From a virus: a stretch of 23,337 nt of DNA. Position 1 is the stretch's first letter. The number at the start of each line of letters is the position of its first letter. The notes beneath the pieces are model-generated. The model ran no database searches, was not told the origin of the DNA, and saw only the letters and a list, made by a program, of their open reading frames with translations. The position numbers were made by a program, and so were the translations under genes. Of this stretch, positions 1-7,129 are shown one piece after another. The stretch is taken from positions 1 to 23,337 of IMG/VR virus record IMGVR_UViG_3300024999_000409. One strand, 5' to 3'.

Positions 1-946
1 TGATTTTATATTTCTCTTCATCAGGTTTTGTTGATGCTAATATTTCGCCTTTTCTAACGATATCTTCTGCTGTCACAGTCCCTAAATTTTCTTTCTTAAT
101 AATAGAACCTAATTCTCCGTTAAGTTTTCTATTATTGTTTTTATAGTATTTCTTAGCAAACACTTTATTAGAATTAATATCCATTTTCTTATAGAACTTA
201 ATTCCTTCTTTAAGATCATTAATTGCTGTTTCTTCATCGACAAATAAAGTATAAAAATTACAACTTTCTTTTAGTGATTTGTTAGGATCATCTTTATAAT
301 ACCATAATCCTGCTGAATCTTTTCTAATCATATCTAATTCGATTAACACGTTATTATATTTATCAATCGTTTCATCAGTAAAACCTGTCTCATTAGTTAT
401 TGTTTCAAATGATACCCAACAAACTTCTGACCTTCCACCCGATTTAACTAATTCATCTCCTTTTGGACGTTTATACATTCTACATTTTAAGTAACAGTAA
501 TACATAAGTAACTTCATATTATTTGTTTTATCTAATGTTTGATTTAGAATTTTATTCTTTTCAGAATCATAAAGTAAGAAAAATTGATTATCTAAATCAA
601 TTTCTAATGTACATGATATTTTCCCATTGAGTTTATCATCTTTAAAATTAGTATCTGATTTTATGATATTTTTATTTTGCAATATAGACAATATTTCTTT
701 AAACTGATCACTAGAAGCATCTTTCTTTGTGCTATATGTAAAACCACAATCAATAATCATATCTTTTAGGTGAAAATTTGTAATATTTCTCATATTCTTA
801 TTCATATAAATAAAATCTAGAATGTAAAATGTTCTATGATTATTATTTGTATAAGATAAAATACTTTTCTCAACTGAATCTTTTTTAGTATAAAATAATG
901 TATTAGGAATTTTAGAAAAATTATCTACTATTTGTTTTTCTGTCAT
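1..946 (-). CDS. Winged-helix replication/regulatory-type protein, C-terminus beyond window
   Basis: The frame is open from an ATG at 946 to the left edge, giving 315 visible residues with no stop. An AGAGG ribosome site lies about 9 bases upstream of the ATG. The protein is basic and soluble, with no membrane segment. Residues near 150-180 read like a winged-helix recognition region (CWVSFETITNETGF, then a helix DETIDKYNNVLIELDMI). That pattern is common in plasmid and phage replication initiators and in DnaD-like replisome organisers, but I cannot assign a family. The N-terminal 130 residues are paralogous to the broken frame at 1465-2187 (for example FFLLYDSEKNKIL against YFIVYDREINYIL). 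It follows three operator-like palindromes, which may control it or act as binding sites for a replication protein. The function is inferred; the open frame and paralogy are seen directly. Confidence 0.8.
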   Translation of the reverse strand, partial: MTEKQIVDNFSKIPNTLFYTKKDSVEKSILSYTNNNHRTFYILDFIYMNKNMRNITNFHLKDMIIDCGFTYSTKKDASSDQFKEILSILQNKNIIKSDTNFKDDKLNGKISCTLEIDLDNQFFLLYDSEKNKILNQTLDKTNNMKLLMYYCYLKCRMYKRPKGDELVKSGGRSEVCWVSFETITNETGFTDETIDKYNNVLIELDMIRKDSAGLWYYKDDPNKSLKESCNFYTLFVDEETAINDLKEGIKFYKKMDINSNKVFAKKYYKNNNRKLNGELGSIIKKENLGTVTAEDIVRKGEILASTKPDEEKYKI

Positions 947-1017
947 TTGTTAAAAACCTCTTTCTTTAATTTGTTTACAATATTCATTAGAAGAAAGAAA
1001 AATAATTTGTTAATTTT

Positions 1018-1038
1018 CTGTATCGCTTTAGCGTACAG
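1018..1038 (-). promoter_or_regulatory. Short hairpin in the leader of the left-edge gene
   Basis: CTGTA and TACAG flank an inner CGC-TTTA-GCG, giving a nearly perfect 21-base inverted repeat. It lies about 70 bases upstream of the ATG at 946. It has no good U-tract on the minus strand, so a protein binding site or leader structure is more likely than a terminator. The role is unknown. Confidence 0.4.
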
Positions 1039-1087
1039 GAGTATATTATTCTCTCTTATTAATACTTAGTTACTCTTATTACACCTT

Positions 1088-1116
1088 ATTACCTACCCAG
1101 TTTTAGGGTAGGTAAT
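1088..1116. promoter_or_regulatory. Operator-like palindrome 1 of 3
   Basis: ATTACCTACCC and GGGTAGGTAAT form an 11-base perfect inverted repeat around the centre AGTTTTA. The same half-site recurs in the next two elements, which are imperfect versions with the same overall 29-base size. There is no U-rich tail. The repetition of one dyad with fixed internal spacing suggests a bound dimeric protein rather than a terminator. Confidence 0.6.
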
Positions 1117-1132
1117 CTTAGTAATTACTGTC

Positions 1133-1161
1133 GTTACATGCTCACTTTTTGGGTAGGTAAT
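1133..1161. promoter_or_regulatory. Operator-like palindrome 2 of 3
   Basis: The right half GGGTAGGTAAT is identical to that of element 1. The left half, GTTACATGCTC, is degenerate, and the A/T-rich centre is kept. Its centre lies about 45 bases from that of element 1. Confidence 0.55.
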
Positions 1162-1193
1162 TTATTTACTGTTGATTATTGTTAAGTAAAATA

Positions 1194-1222
1194 ATTACAT
1201 GCTTAGTTTTGAGGGAGGTAAT
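1194..1222. promoter_or_regulatory. Operator-like palindrome 3 of 3
   Basis: The left half ATTACATGCTT matches element 2 closely, and the right half GGGAGGTAAT matches elements 1 and 2 with a change. It ends five bases before the stop codon of the small DUF5659-like gene. Its centre lies about 61 bases from that of element 2. Confidence 0.5.
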
Positions 1223-1226
1223 TATT

Positions 1227-1424
1227 TTACTTCTTGATTAATTTATATTGTTCTATTGCTTTTGCTAGTTGAGGACTATTTGTAAAAAGAAATAGATTTC
1301 TATTAGAATTCTCTTCTGGTTTTACTCCATGTAATACGAAGCCTTGAATCATCAGGTATCCAGCAAGCTTCATCGATTTTATATAGAAGGTTTTATTTTC
1401 TGGTTTATTTGTTTGATCCGTCAT
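1227..1424 (-). CDS. Small DUF5659-like protein (copy 1)
   Basis: This is a 65-residue protein. I start it at the second ATG (1424), because the AAAGGA ribosome site sits about 9 bases before it and directly abuts the earlier ATG at 1433. The core LAGYLMIQGFVL, followed by an NLFLFTNSPQLAKAI strand-helix, matches the pattern of DUF5659-type small phage proteins: a helix ending in a 'YL..KGF' turn, an aromatic strand, then a short helix. Two more copies occur in the window (8954-9130 and 11774-11959). The biochemical role of this family is not known to me. It follows the truncated paralogue and precedes the palindrome cluster. Confidence 0.7.
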   Translation of the reverse strand: MTDQTNKPENKTFYIKSMKLAGYLMIQGFVLHGVKPEENSNRNLFLFTNSPQLAKAIEQYKLIKK

Positions 1425-1464
1425 AAAAATCATTCCTTTTTATTTATTTTATTAATTCATTTGC

Positions 1465-2187
1465 TCAAATAAACTTGATTAATTTTAACTTATCTTGAAG
1501 TATTTCATTATACTTTTGGAAAGTTTTTAAATCATTTACTAAATTTCTTACTTTATCTTGAGTTAAAATATTATTATCACTGTTATTATTCAAAAATTTA
1601 CAACAAGAGATAAAATATCTGATGATATTGAATTTACTTATTTTCTCTGATTCTAGTTCTTGAAGGATATAGTTAATCTCTCTGTCATAAACAATAAAGT
1701 AATTGTCTTCTGGTGGTTTAATCATTTTAACGTAAAATATAGTGTCTTTATTTATATCACACGTTGTAATATTGTTGGAATACAAGTCGTATATTTCTGT
1801 AATATACTTTTTATCTATTAATTTAGTGATAGCATCTTTTATGATTGGAATAATATCATGATTTTTCTGAGCATCAAATCTCATTATTTTTACAATCATG
1901 TTTATAGAACAAAGACTTATACCCTTATTCTCTATGTAATTACGATACATTAACGCTAAAATTGTTAATTCTGTATTTGAAATATTAATATCATTATGTA
2001 TATTGCAAGGTAGTTTGATGAAATCATAATTATCAATATTAAGTTGAGCAATTTTCTTGATCTTATATTTTATTTTAAATCCACATTGCCTTTTCTTAAA
2101 TTCATTATCCTTAACATTATATGTTCCACCTCCACCTCCTGATGAAAGATTGTAATAATCTCCACTATTTACGGCATCATGATTTTT
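1465..2187 (-). pseudogene. Truncated winged-helix paralogue fused in frame to the lost tail of a GIY-YIG nuclease
   Basis: The frame is open from 2187 to a stop at 1465. Its first part (NHDAVNSGDYYNLSSGGGGG, about 2110-2184) is the conserved end of a GIY-YIG domain, which is missing from the neighbouring nuclease frame. From about 2060 the sequence becomes a paralogue of the left-edge protein, but it ends before that protein's winged-helix region. The only ATG (1950) lacks a ribosome site, and the homology to the left-edge protein begins upstream of it, so independent translation from 1950 is unlikely. A single-base change in the A7 run at 2183-2189 would join this frame to the nuclease at 2177-2485 and give one fusion protein of about 340 residues. 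I read it as a frameshifted remnant, or possibly as a gene expressed through slippage. Confidence 0.65.
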
Positions 2188-2485
2188 TTATAAATTCCAC
2201 TTCTAAATCATTTAATTCTTTCCTAGAATAAGTTATTGCAATTATTTTTCTTGTAAAATTCTCTTTACCATATTTCCTTAATTGCTCCTTTAATAAAACT
2301 CCACTACCTAAATAATCTTGCCAATTGTTTTTAAATCTTCTTTGACCAATATATTTCTTGCCATTAATCATATTTGTTGTAATGTAGATAAAACCATATG
2401 GGTTAAGTACTTCTATATTTTCATTTGTTTCCAATGCTTTAACCTCTCTTTCGTTTGTAAAATGTAATAATTTATTAGGAGCCAT
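2177..2485 (-). CDS. GIY-YIG homing-type endonuclease, frame cut short by a frameshift
   Basis: This is a 102-residue frame with the GIY-YIG core: GFIY at 31-34, YIG at 45-47, a KYGKENF block near 71-77, and ELNDLE with the likely catalytic acid near 95. The domain should continue with the NAV..YYN...GG block, which is present immediately downstream in another frame. The frame stops right after an A7 run, so the last residues (KKS) are probably a frameshift artefact. The ATG at 2485 has only a distant GGGGG as a ribosome site (about 16 bases away), which is weak. As a nuclease it probably lacks part of its fold. Homing endonucleases of this type nick or cut DNA and spread by gene conversion; the target is unknown. 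Confidence 0.75.
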   Translation of the reverse strand: MAPNKLLHFTNEREVKALETNENIEVLNPYGFIYITTNMINGKKYIGQRRFKNNWQDYLGSGVLLKEQLRKYGKENFTRKIIAITYSRKELNDLEVEFIKKS

Positions 2486-2544
2486 CCAAATTAATTGGAC
2501 AACCCCCTATTTAATATGATAATATTATTTATGTATTATTATTA

Positions 2545-3726
2545 TTATAAACGATATTTTCTAACATGATCTCTAATCTTTTCTATTTGTTCATTAGTCA
2601 TACTACCATCTTTCATTTTTATTTCTATCCAAGATTTCATATCCATTGTTCCTTTCTTATCATTACAACTTGAACATGAACTAATAAGATTTTGAATTTT
2701 ATCACTACTACCATCACTACTCTGGGCTATAATGTGTTCTGCTAAAAGCATTTCTTCACTACCACAGTAAGCACATTTATTATTAAATTCATTTAAAATC
2801 TTTTTCCATTCAATTTTGTTGCTATATATCCCAGATTTACTTATCCAATTTCCTTTATCATTTTTGACTATTATTTTTTGTGCTACTCCTAAAACGAATT
2901 GCCTTATATTTTCTATTCCATAATAAGAAATCCAATATTGTTTTTTATTTATTTTATTATTAAGAGTAATACCAGTCCAATTTTCAAATTCTTTATTGAA
3001 CATTCCATAACCTTGACCATATAATTTTATTCCTGCTGTTTCTATTGCATTTGGGAATTCAACCATAATTAACATATCGTATGCCCTGCTTGCATTTTCG
3101 TGGATTTTAAAGAGTGGTTGCTCTAATAATTCATCTACTTTCATAATCAACATATTTATATTATGTTTCAATTCTTCGTTATCTGTAATAATTATAGCAT
3201 TCTTCTGCTCTAATAATTCTATTTTATTATTCATTAATTTTAGTGAATCATTGCTATCTTGTGTAAGGGCAATTAATTTGTCTTCTACTTTTGTATTTCC
3301 TTCTACATCTAATAAATAGGTTCTTACTTGTTTTGCAATAAGACTATCTTGTAGTAACATACCAAGGCGAAGAATTGCTCTTCGTGGAATAATGGTTAAT
3401 ACTGATGATTGTTTGATTTCAGATGGTAAGGACGCTATGTCCCCACCACTTATTAAGTCTTTAAATTCTTTTAATTCTTGCCCTTTTAACACTTTAAGAC
3501 CATCATTAACCAATTCTTCATTATTTCTTTGAATAGATTTTTTAACAGTTTCCTTGTCAACTTCAAAATATTGTGATGCCATTTCAACTGTAATATTTGT
3601 ATCATCTGGGAGTAATACAAGTCCTTTGATCTTATTGAATATTTCATCCATTCTTTCTTCGCTAACACTCACTACCATTTGTTCTCTCATTGTTTTTGAC
3701 TCAACCAACATTAATTCATTTTCCAT
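2545..3726 (-). CDS. Antirepressor-type phage DNA-binding protein fused to a C-terminal HNH nuclease
   Basis: The protein has 393 residues, starts at ATG 3726 and has a GAAGGAA ribosome site. Residues about 25-140 (LVLLPDDTNITVEMA, VKKSIQRNN, GLKVLKG, then RRAILRLGMLLQDS and VRTYLLDVE) match the start of phage antirepressor-like DNA-binding proteins of Bacillus and relatives. A coiled coil is likely at 145-205. Residues 312-360 form an HNH site: C318/C321, E330-H331, N346, C351/C354 and N355, so both the zinc clamp and the catalytic histidine are present. An HNH at the end of this family is unusual, and may come from in-frame invasion by a homing endonuclease. The region upstream of its ribosome site holds two long crossing inverted repeats. 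The role in the lytic/lysogenic decision is inferred from the family only. Confidence 0.8.
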   Translation of the reverse strand: MENELMLVESKTMREQMVVSVSEERMDEIFNKIKGLVLLPDDTNITVEMASQYFEVDKETVKKSIQRNNEELVNDGLKVLKGQELKEFKDLISGGDIASLPSEIKQSSVLTIIPRRAILRLGMLLQDSLIAKQVRTYLLDVEGNTKVEDKLIALTQDSNDSLKLMNNKIELLEQKNAIIITDNEELKHNINMLIMKVDELLEQPLFKIHENASRAYDMLIMVEFPNAIETAGIKLYGQGYGMFNKEFENWTGITLNNKINKKQYWISYYGIENIRQFVLGVAQKIIVKNDKGNWISKSGIYSNKIEWKKILNEFNNKCAYCGSEEMLLAEHIIAQSSDGSSDKIQNLISSCSSCNDKKGTMDMKSWIEIKMKDGSMTNEQIEKIRDHVRKYRL

Positions 3727-3747
3727 TTTCTTTTCCTTCTTTCTTAT

Positions 3748-3921
3748 TTTTATTAGTAATTTCAGTTCATAAAAGACAACTGCGAATCATCATTTATAAA
3801 CACAAAAACTACTTAGAGAAAAGTCAGAACAAAATCTAACTCTCCTCTTCGCAGTTCCTTACTAATAAAATAAGAAGAAGAAATGTTAGAATAGTTTTCA
3901 CTACTCTCTAAGTAGTTTTTG
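3748..3921 (-). promoter_or_regulatory. Two long inverted repeats that cross (pseudoknot or alternative folds) in the leader of the antirepressor-HNH gene
   Basis: Pair A: 3748-3759 with 3859-3870 (12 perfect bases, extending further with one bulge through TTCTTA/TAAGAA), stacked with 3778-3786 (AACTGCGAA) and 3848-3856 (TTCGCAGTT). Pair B: 3803-3819 with 3905-3921, 17 perfect bases around AACTACTTAGAG. The left arm of B lies inside the loop of A and its right arm lies outside, so the two stems either form a pseudoknot or compete. The extension of stem A reaches the region just upstream of the ribosome site at 3731-3738, so it could control translation. This fills the 325-base gap at 3727-4051 together with the + strand promoter. 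Confidence 0.55.
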
Positions 3922-3976
3922 AAAATCAATAAATTTGAACACAATAAAAGAGAGTCACAATTATTGTAACTCATAG

Positions 3977-4005
3977 TTATAAAACCATTAAAAATACGAT
4001 ATAAT
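3977..4005 (+). promoter_or_regulatory. Sigma-A-type promoter of HNH gene 1
   Basis: TTATAA (3977-3982) and TATAAT (4000-4005) are separated by 17 bases. An imperfect dyad GTAACT-n3-AGTTAT (3966-3980) overlaps the -35 box. Both promoter and dyad recur before the second HNH gene, so the control region was duplicated with the gene. Confidence 0.7.
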
Positions 4006-4051
4006 AGACTATATACACCATAAACAAATCCTTAATAGGAGGTATCCCCAT

Positions 4052-4690
4052 ATGAGAAGATGCACCAAATGCGAAATCGAAAAAGATGATTCTCAATTTA
4101 GAGGAACTAAAACAAAACAATGTATTCAATGTGAAATAGAAAAAGCTGTTAATAAAATGATAGAATATAAAAGTATAAATATTGGTTTAGAAAATTTAGA
4201 TACTACTTTAGAAAACATAATTCTTAGAAGTAAATATTTAATTTCCAAAAAGTTAATCTCTCTTGATGAAGCCATTTCTTTAGTAAATGAAGGTAAAGCA
4301 CAGGTTTATAAATCAGATACAATTTATATGCCAAATCATGAAGATGAGAGTTGGATTGTTAGATACAATGTTAATGAACGTGACAATTATAAATGTCATT
4401 ATTGTGGAGTTAAAGGAGATACTGTTGACCATTTAATTCCTAAGAGCAAAGGTGGAGAATTCAACGAAGATAATTTAGTTTGTTGTTGTGGCGATTGCAA
4501 TATAGAAAAAGATAATATGTCTTATGAAGAATATAAAAGTAATTTATTATTACTAAGAACTGAAAAATATTTAAAAATACAGCAGAAAACAAAAAAGCAA
4601 ATAGAAGCAAAAAATATACTAAAAAAGAAACAAACTAATAAAATTCCTAATGTTTTGTTAAAACAAAAGGATAAATATGAATGGGATTAA
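4052..4690 (+). CDS. HNH endonuclease with N-terminal zinc finger (tandem copy 1)
   Basis: The protein has 212 residues, with AGGAGG at 4037-4042 ahead of the ATG. An N-terminal C-x2-C...C-x2-C finger (C4, C7, C24, C27; RRCTKCE and QCIQCE) is followed by a helical linker. The HNH domain follows: C115/C118, the DHLIPKSKGG motif with D126-H127, N141, and C146/C149-N150. This is the layout of free-standing HNH homing-type endonucleases, which bind DNA through the finger and cut with one metal ion. It lies on the strand opposite to the phage genes with its own promoter, as expected of a self-contained mobile gene. The copy at 4823 is about half identical and has the same layout. Confidence 0.85.
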   Translation: MRRCTKCEIEKDDSQFRGTKTKQCIQCEIEKAVNKMIEYKSINIGLENLDTTLENIILRSKYLISKKLISLDEAISLVNEGKAQVYKSDTIYMPNHEDESWIVRYNVNERDNYKCHYCGVKGDTVDHLIPKSKGGEFNEDNLVCCCGDCNIEKDNMSYEEYKSNLLLLRTEKYLKIQQKTKKQIEAKNILKKKQTNKIPNVLLKQKDKYEWD

Positions 4691-4737
4691 AAATAAACAT
4701 AATAATAAAAGGAATTATAGTTCCTGTAACTCCTTAG

Positions 4738-4765
4738 TTATAAAGTCATTAAAATATGATATAAT
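4738..4765 (+). promoter_or_regulatory. Sigma-A-type promoter of HNH gene 2
   Basis: TTATAA (4738-4743) and TATAAT (4760-4765) are separated by 16 bases. The surrounding sequence repeats the first promoter: GTAACT-n4-AGTTAT dyad, CATTAAAA spacer, ATAATAGACT after the -10, and a CAATCCTTAA block before the ribosome site. A short AGGAA/TTCCT hairpin at 4710-4725, just upstream, is a weak terminator candidate for gene 1. Confidence 0.7.
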
Positions 4766-4822
4766 AGACTCATATAACTTAATATTCCAACACAAACAAT
4801 CCTTAAAGGAGGATATTCACCA

Positions 4823-5470
4823 ATGAAAACTTGCCCACAATGCAATATTCCTCAAGAAATATATCAATTCCGAAAATTTACAAATGATATTTGTATGAAA
4901 TGCGAATCTTTAAAAGTTTATGAAAAAATGTTAAAATTTTTATATACAGATATCGGATTAGAAAATTTAGATAAATCATTAGAAGAAATTATTGTTAAAA
5001 GTAAATACTTAACTGCCACTTACACTGTACCACTAGAAAAAGCTATTAAATATATTGTAGAGGGCAGAGCACAAGTATATAAACCAGATATGATTTATAG
5101 AATTGACCATGAAGATGAAAATTGGATAGTAAGATATGAAGTTCTTGAAAGAGATAATTATACTTGTCATTATTGTGGCAAACATACTGATGAATCTGTG
5201 GATCATTTATTACCCAAGAGTAAAGGTGGTAGGTACACCCATGAAAATCTCGTATGTTGTTGTCATGATTGTAATAGTTTAAGGAAAGATATGGACTATG
5301 AAGAATTTAAACAGAATTTTATATCACTAAAGAAACAATATAAGTACGAAGAGACTCAAAAAATATATAGAAGAATGAGACATGAAGAAAGTAGAGGGGA
5401 AAGGAAAGAAAAAGATATTAGTAGAATTCCTGCCATTATATTGAAACAAAAGGGTAAATACGAATGGTAA
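4823..5470 (+). CDS. HNH endonuclease with N-terminal zinc finger (tandem copy 2)
   Basis: The protein has 215 residues and an AAAGGAGG ribosome site at 4805-4812. The arrangement matches copy 1: a finger with C4, C7, C24 and C27, a shared IGLENLD linker motif, then the HNH domain with C115/C118, D127-H128 within VDHLLPKSKGG, N142 and C147/C150-N151. All catalytic and zinc positions are kept, so both copies look functional despite substantial divergence. This argues for an old duplication or two successive insertions rather than a recent copy. The gene ends about 20 bases before a convergent terminator hairpin. Confidence 0.85.
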   Translation: MKTCPQCNIPQEIYQFRKFTNDICMKCESLKVYEKMLKFLYTDIGLENLDKSLEEIIVKSKYLTATYTVPLEKAIKYIVEGRAQVYKPDMIYRIDHEDENWIVRYEVLERDNYTCHYCGKHTDESVDHLLPKSKGGRYTHENLVCCCHDCNSLRKDMDYEEFKQNFISLKKQYKYEETQKIYRRMRHEESRGERKEKDISRIPAIILKQKGKYEW

Positions 5471-5491
5471 TAAAATTAGACATTAATAAAG

Positions 5492-5517
5492 AGAGATCAT
5501 CAAAAACGATGATCTCT
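5492..5517. terminator. Hairpin between convergent genes, probable two-way terminator
   Basis: AGAGATCATC and GATGATCTCT form a 10-base perfect stem with an AAAAAC loop. It lies between the + strand HNH gene (stop 5470) and the minus strand nuclease (stop 5681). U-rich sequence is modest on either strand (CTTTATT on the minus strand). A small ACTGT/ACAGT hairpin followed by TTTT (5526-5541) may help termination on the + strand. No gene is seen in 5471-5680. Confidence 0.55.
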
Positions 5518-5680
5518 TAAACCCTACTGTAGCAACAGTTTTAAAACTCAATAATCCCTATCCATTAAAACTGGAATTTTAATTTAATTGATACATTTAA
5601 CTTTCACTTTTGCTAAACGAATAATAAACATAAATTATAACTTAAAATTAATCATAAATCTAAATCATTATACCTTACTA

Positions 5681-7129
5681 CTAAAGTTGTCCTTCATATC
5701 CCCCTGTAAAGTTAATAACATTATATATTGTTTCTTCAGAAACTAGATATTCTTCTGCTAAGTCCTTTTCTAAATATTTACATGATGTATACCATTTTTG
5801 TCGAATCTCATTTACTTGATTATAATTTAATTCTACTTTTTTATCAGTTCCTGTTTTTATAATTAATCCATGTAAATTTTCTTTCTCGCACCAACATAAT
5901 TCAATACCTTGTTTTATGTGTCTTAAAATTGTACTTTCTGGAATATTTAATTTATTTATCAAATCTTTAATATCTCTAACTCCTCTATTCCATAGGTCAC
6001 AAGTTTTCTTAATTGTACCTGAACATCCATACCAATGACACTTCAACCAATTTATATCTTCCTCTTTAAAATTTAATAATTGTGGTAAGGGACTATTCAT
6101 TATACTATCTTTAATCCAATTCATATCTGATTTTCTACAATCAAGAACTATGTAATTTTCTATCCCACTTTCCTTAGCTAATTTTTCTTTATTTTTATCG
6201 TTTTCTTGAGTATTAATTAATTTTCCCCATCTTTTTACCTCTTTGTAATGTTGTAAACCATGAGTTTCTATAATCCCATTAATTATATTAAGATAAAAAT
6301 CATATCTATAATTTTCACACCATTTAAAAGTTTTTTTGTTCAATTGTGTTTTAAAATTCTTATGTAACTGTTCTAAAAAATTAAACACAAATTTTTCTGG
6401 GTAATACCCTGATGAACATATCGGGCAACGTAATCCTAATTCAGCTAATTGAGATATACTTCTTTCTCTCTCGTAACCACAGTCAGGACAAACCATTGGA
6501 ATTTTTTTATTTGAGTGTATAGAATATTTTAGTGCATCTTTCTTATTAACTAAAAATATTTCCAATTCGGGATGTGTTATAGAAATACTATTACATTGTT
6601 TACAATGAAAATCATTATTATAACTTTTTGTAAAAATACTAATACTCTTTTGCTCTGATAAATGATCTTTATGATTACCAAAGCATTTAAACCAGTATCC
6701 CTTACCATCAATCCCAAGAGAATTAAAATCAACATCTTCTGGATTAATTACATTCCCATTCTCATCAATATTTAATTTGTTATCCCAGTGAAATATGATT
6801 CTATTTGCGGTTTCTATAAATAAATTATCGTAACACCATTCTTTAAAATTTGTTGTTTTCTTATATCCATTATCTACACACTTATTACAATAATATTGTC
6901 CATGTTCTTTTACGCAATCTTGATATTGTTTATATACAATATTATTTATGGGTTCTATACTACAACAATCGCATTTTACAGTTATTTTTACCATTCCACA
7001 ATTCTCTGGTAAATCTTCTACTTTAACTTCAAAAATATCTTTTAGTTTTGTAAATATATATCCTTTGCTCTCATACCATTTTTTAGTTCTATTATACCAT
7101 TTTACTTTAACCATTTTTGTTAATATCAT
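5681..7129 (-). CDS. Large zinc-ribbon plus Vsr-like nuclease with C-terminal helix-turn-helix region
   Basis: The protein has 482 residues, with AAAGGAG 11 bases before ATG 7129. CxxC pairs suggest zinc ribbons: C53/C56 region with C81/C84, C176/C179, and C214/C217 with C235/C238 (MVCPDCG, LRCPICSSG). Residues 243-335 resemble a Vsr/PD-(D/E)XK nuclease core: PEKFVFNFLEQL, YRYDFYL (D277), ETHGLQHY (E288, H290, H294), then a helix ND..NKEKLAKESG and a strand NYIVLDCR. The last 140 residues hold helix-turn-helix-like repeats (LNIPESTILRHIKQG; YLVSEETIYNVI), which should read DNA sequence. Related proteins in phages behave as free-standing homing endonucleases of the Vsr-like (I-Bth0305I) group. 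That assignment rests on motif order only. Confidence 0.7.
   Translation of the reverse strand: MILTKMVKVKWYNRTKKWYESKGYIFTKLKDIFEVKVEDLPENCGMVKITVKCDCCSIEPINNIVYKQYQDCVKEHGQYYCNKCVDNGYKKTTNFKEWCYDNLFIETANRIIFHWDNKLNIDENGNVINPEDVDFNSLGIDGKGYWFKCFGNHKDHLSEQKSISIFTKSYNNDFHCKQCNSISITHPELEIFLVNKKDALKYSIHSNKKIPMVCPDCGYERERSISQLAELGLRCPICSSGYYPEKFVFNFLEQLHKNFKTQLNKKTFKWCENYRYDFYLNIINGIIETHGLQHYKEVKRWGKLINTQENDKNKEKLAKESGIENYIVLDCRKSDMNWIKDSIMNSPLPQLLNFKEEDINWLKCHWYGCSGTIKKTCDLWNRGVRDIKDLINKLNIPESTILRHIKQGIELCWCEKENLHGLIIKTGTDKKVELNYNQVNEIRQKWYTSCKYLEKDLAEEYLVSEETIYNVINFTGGYEGQL

Noticed and set aside
1088-1222. Repeats considered as a CRISPR array
   Set aside because: There are only three imperfect palindromes, with unequal spacers and no cas genes.
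1465-1950. Independent 161-residue gene starting at ATG 1950
   Set aside because: There is no ribosome site, and the homology to the 1-946 protein begins well upstream of the ATG in the same frame.
3554-3772. Open frame on the + strand antisense to the antirepressor-HNH gene
   Set aside because: It is low in complexity, has no ribosome site, and lies wholly opposite a gene with clear domains.
3748-3921. Considered as a group I or group II intron remnant
   Set aside because: No recognisable catalytic core segments or domain V were seen, and no split host gene flanks it.
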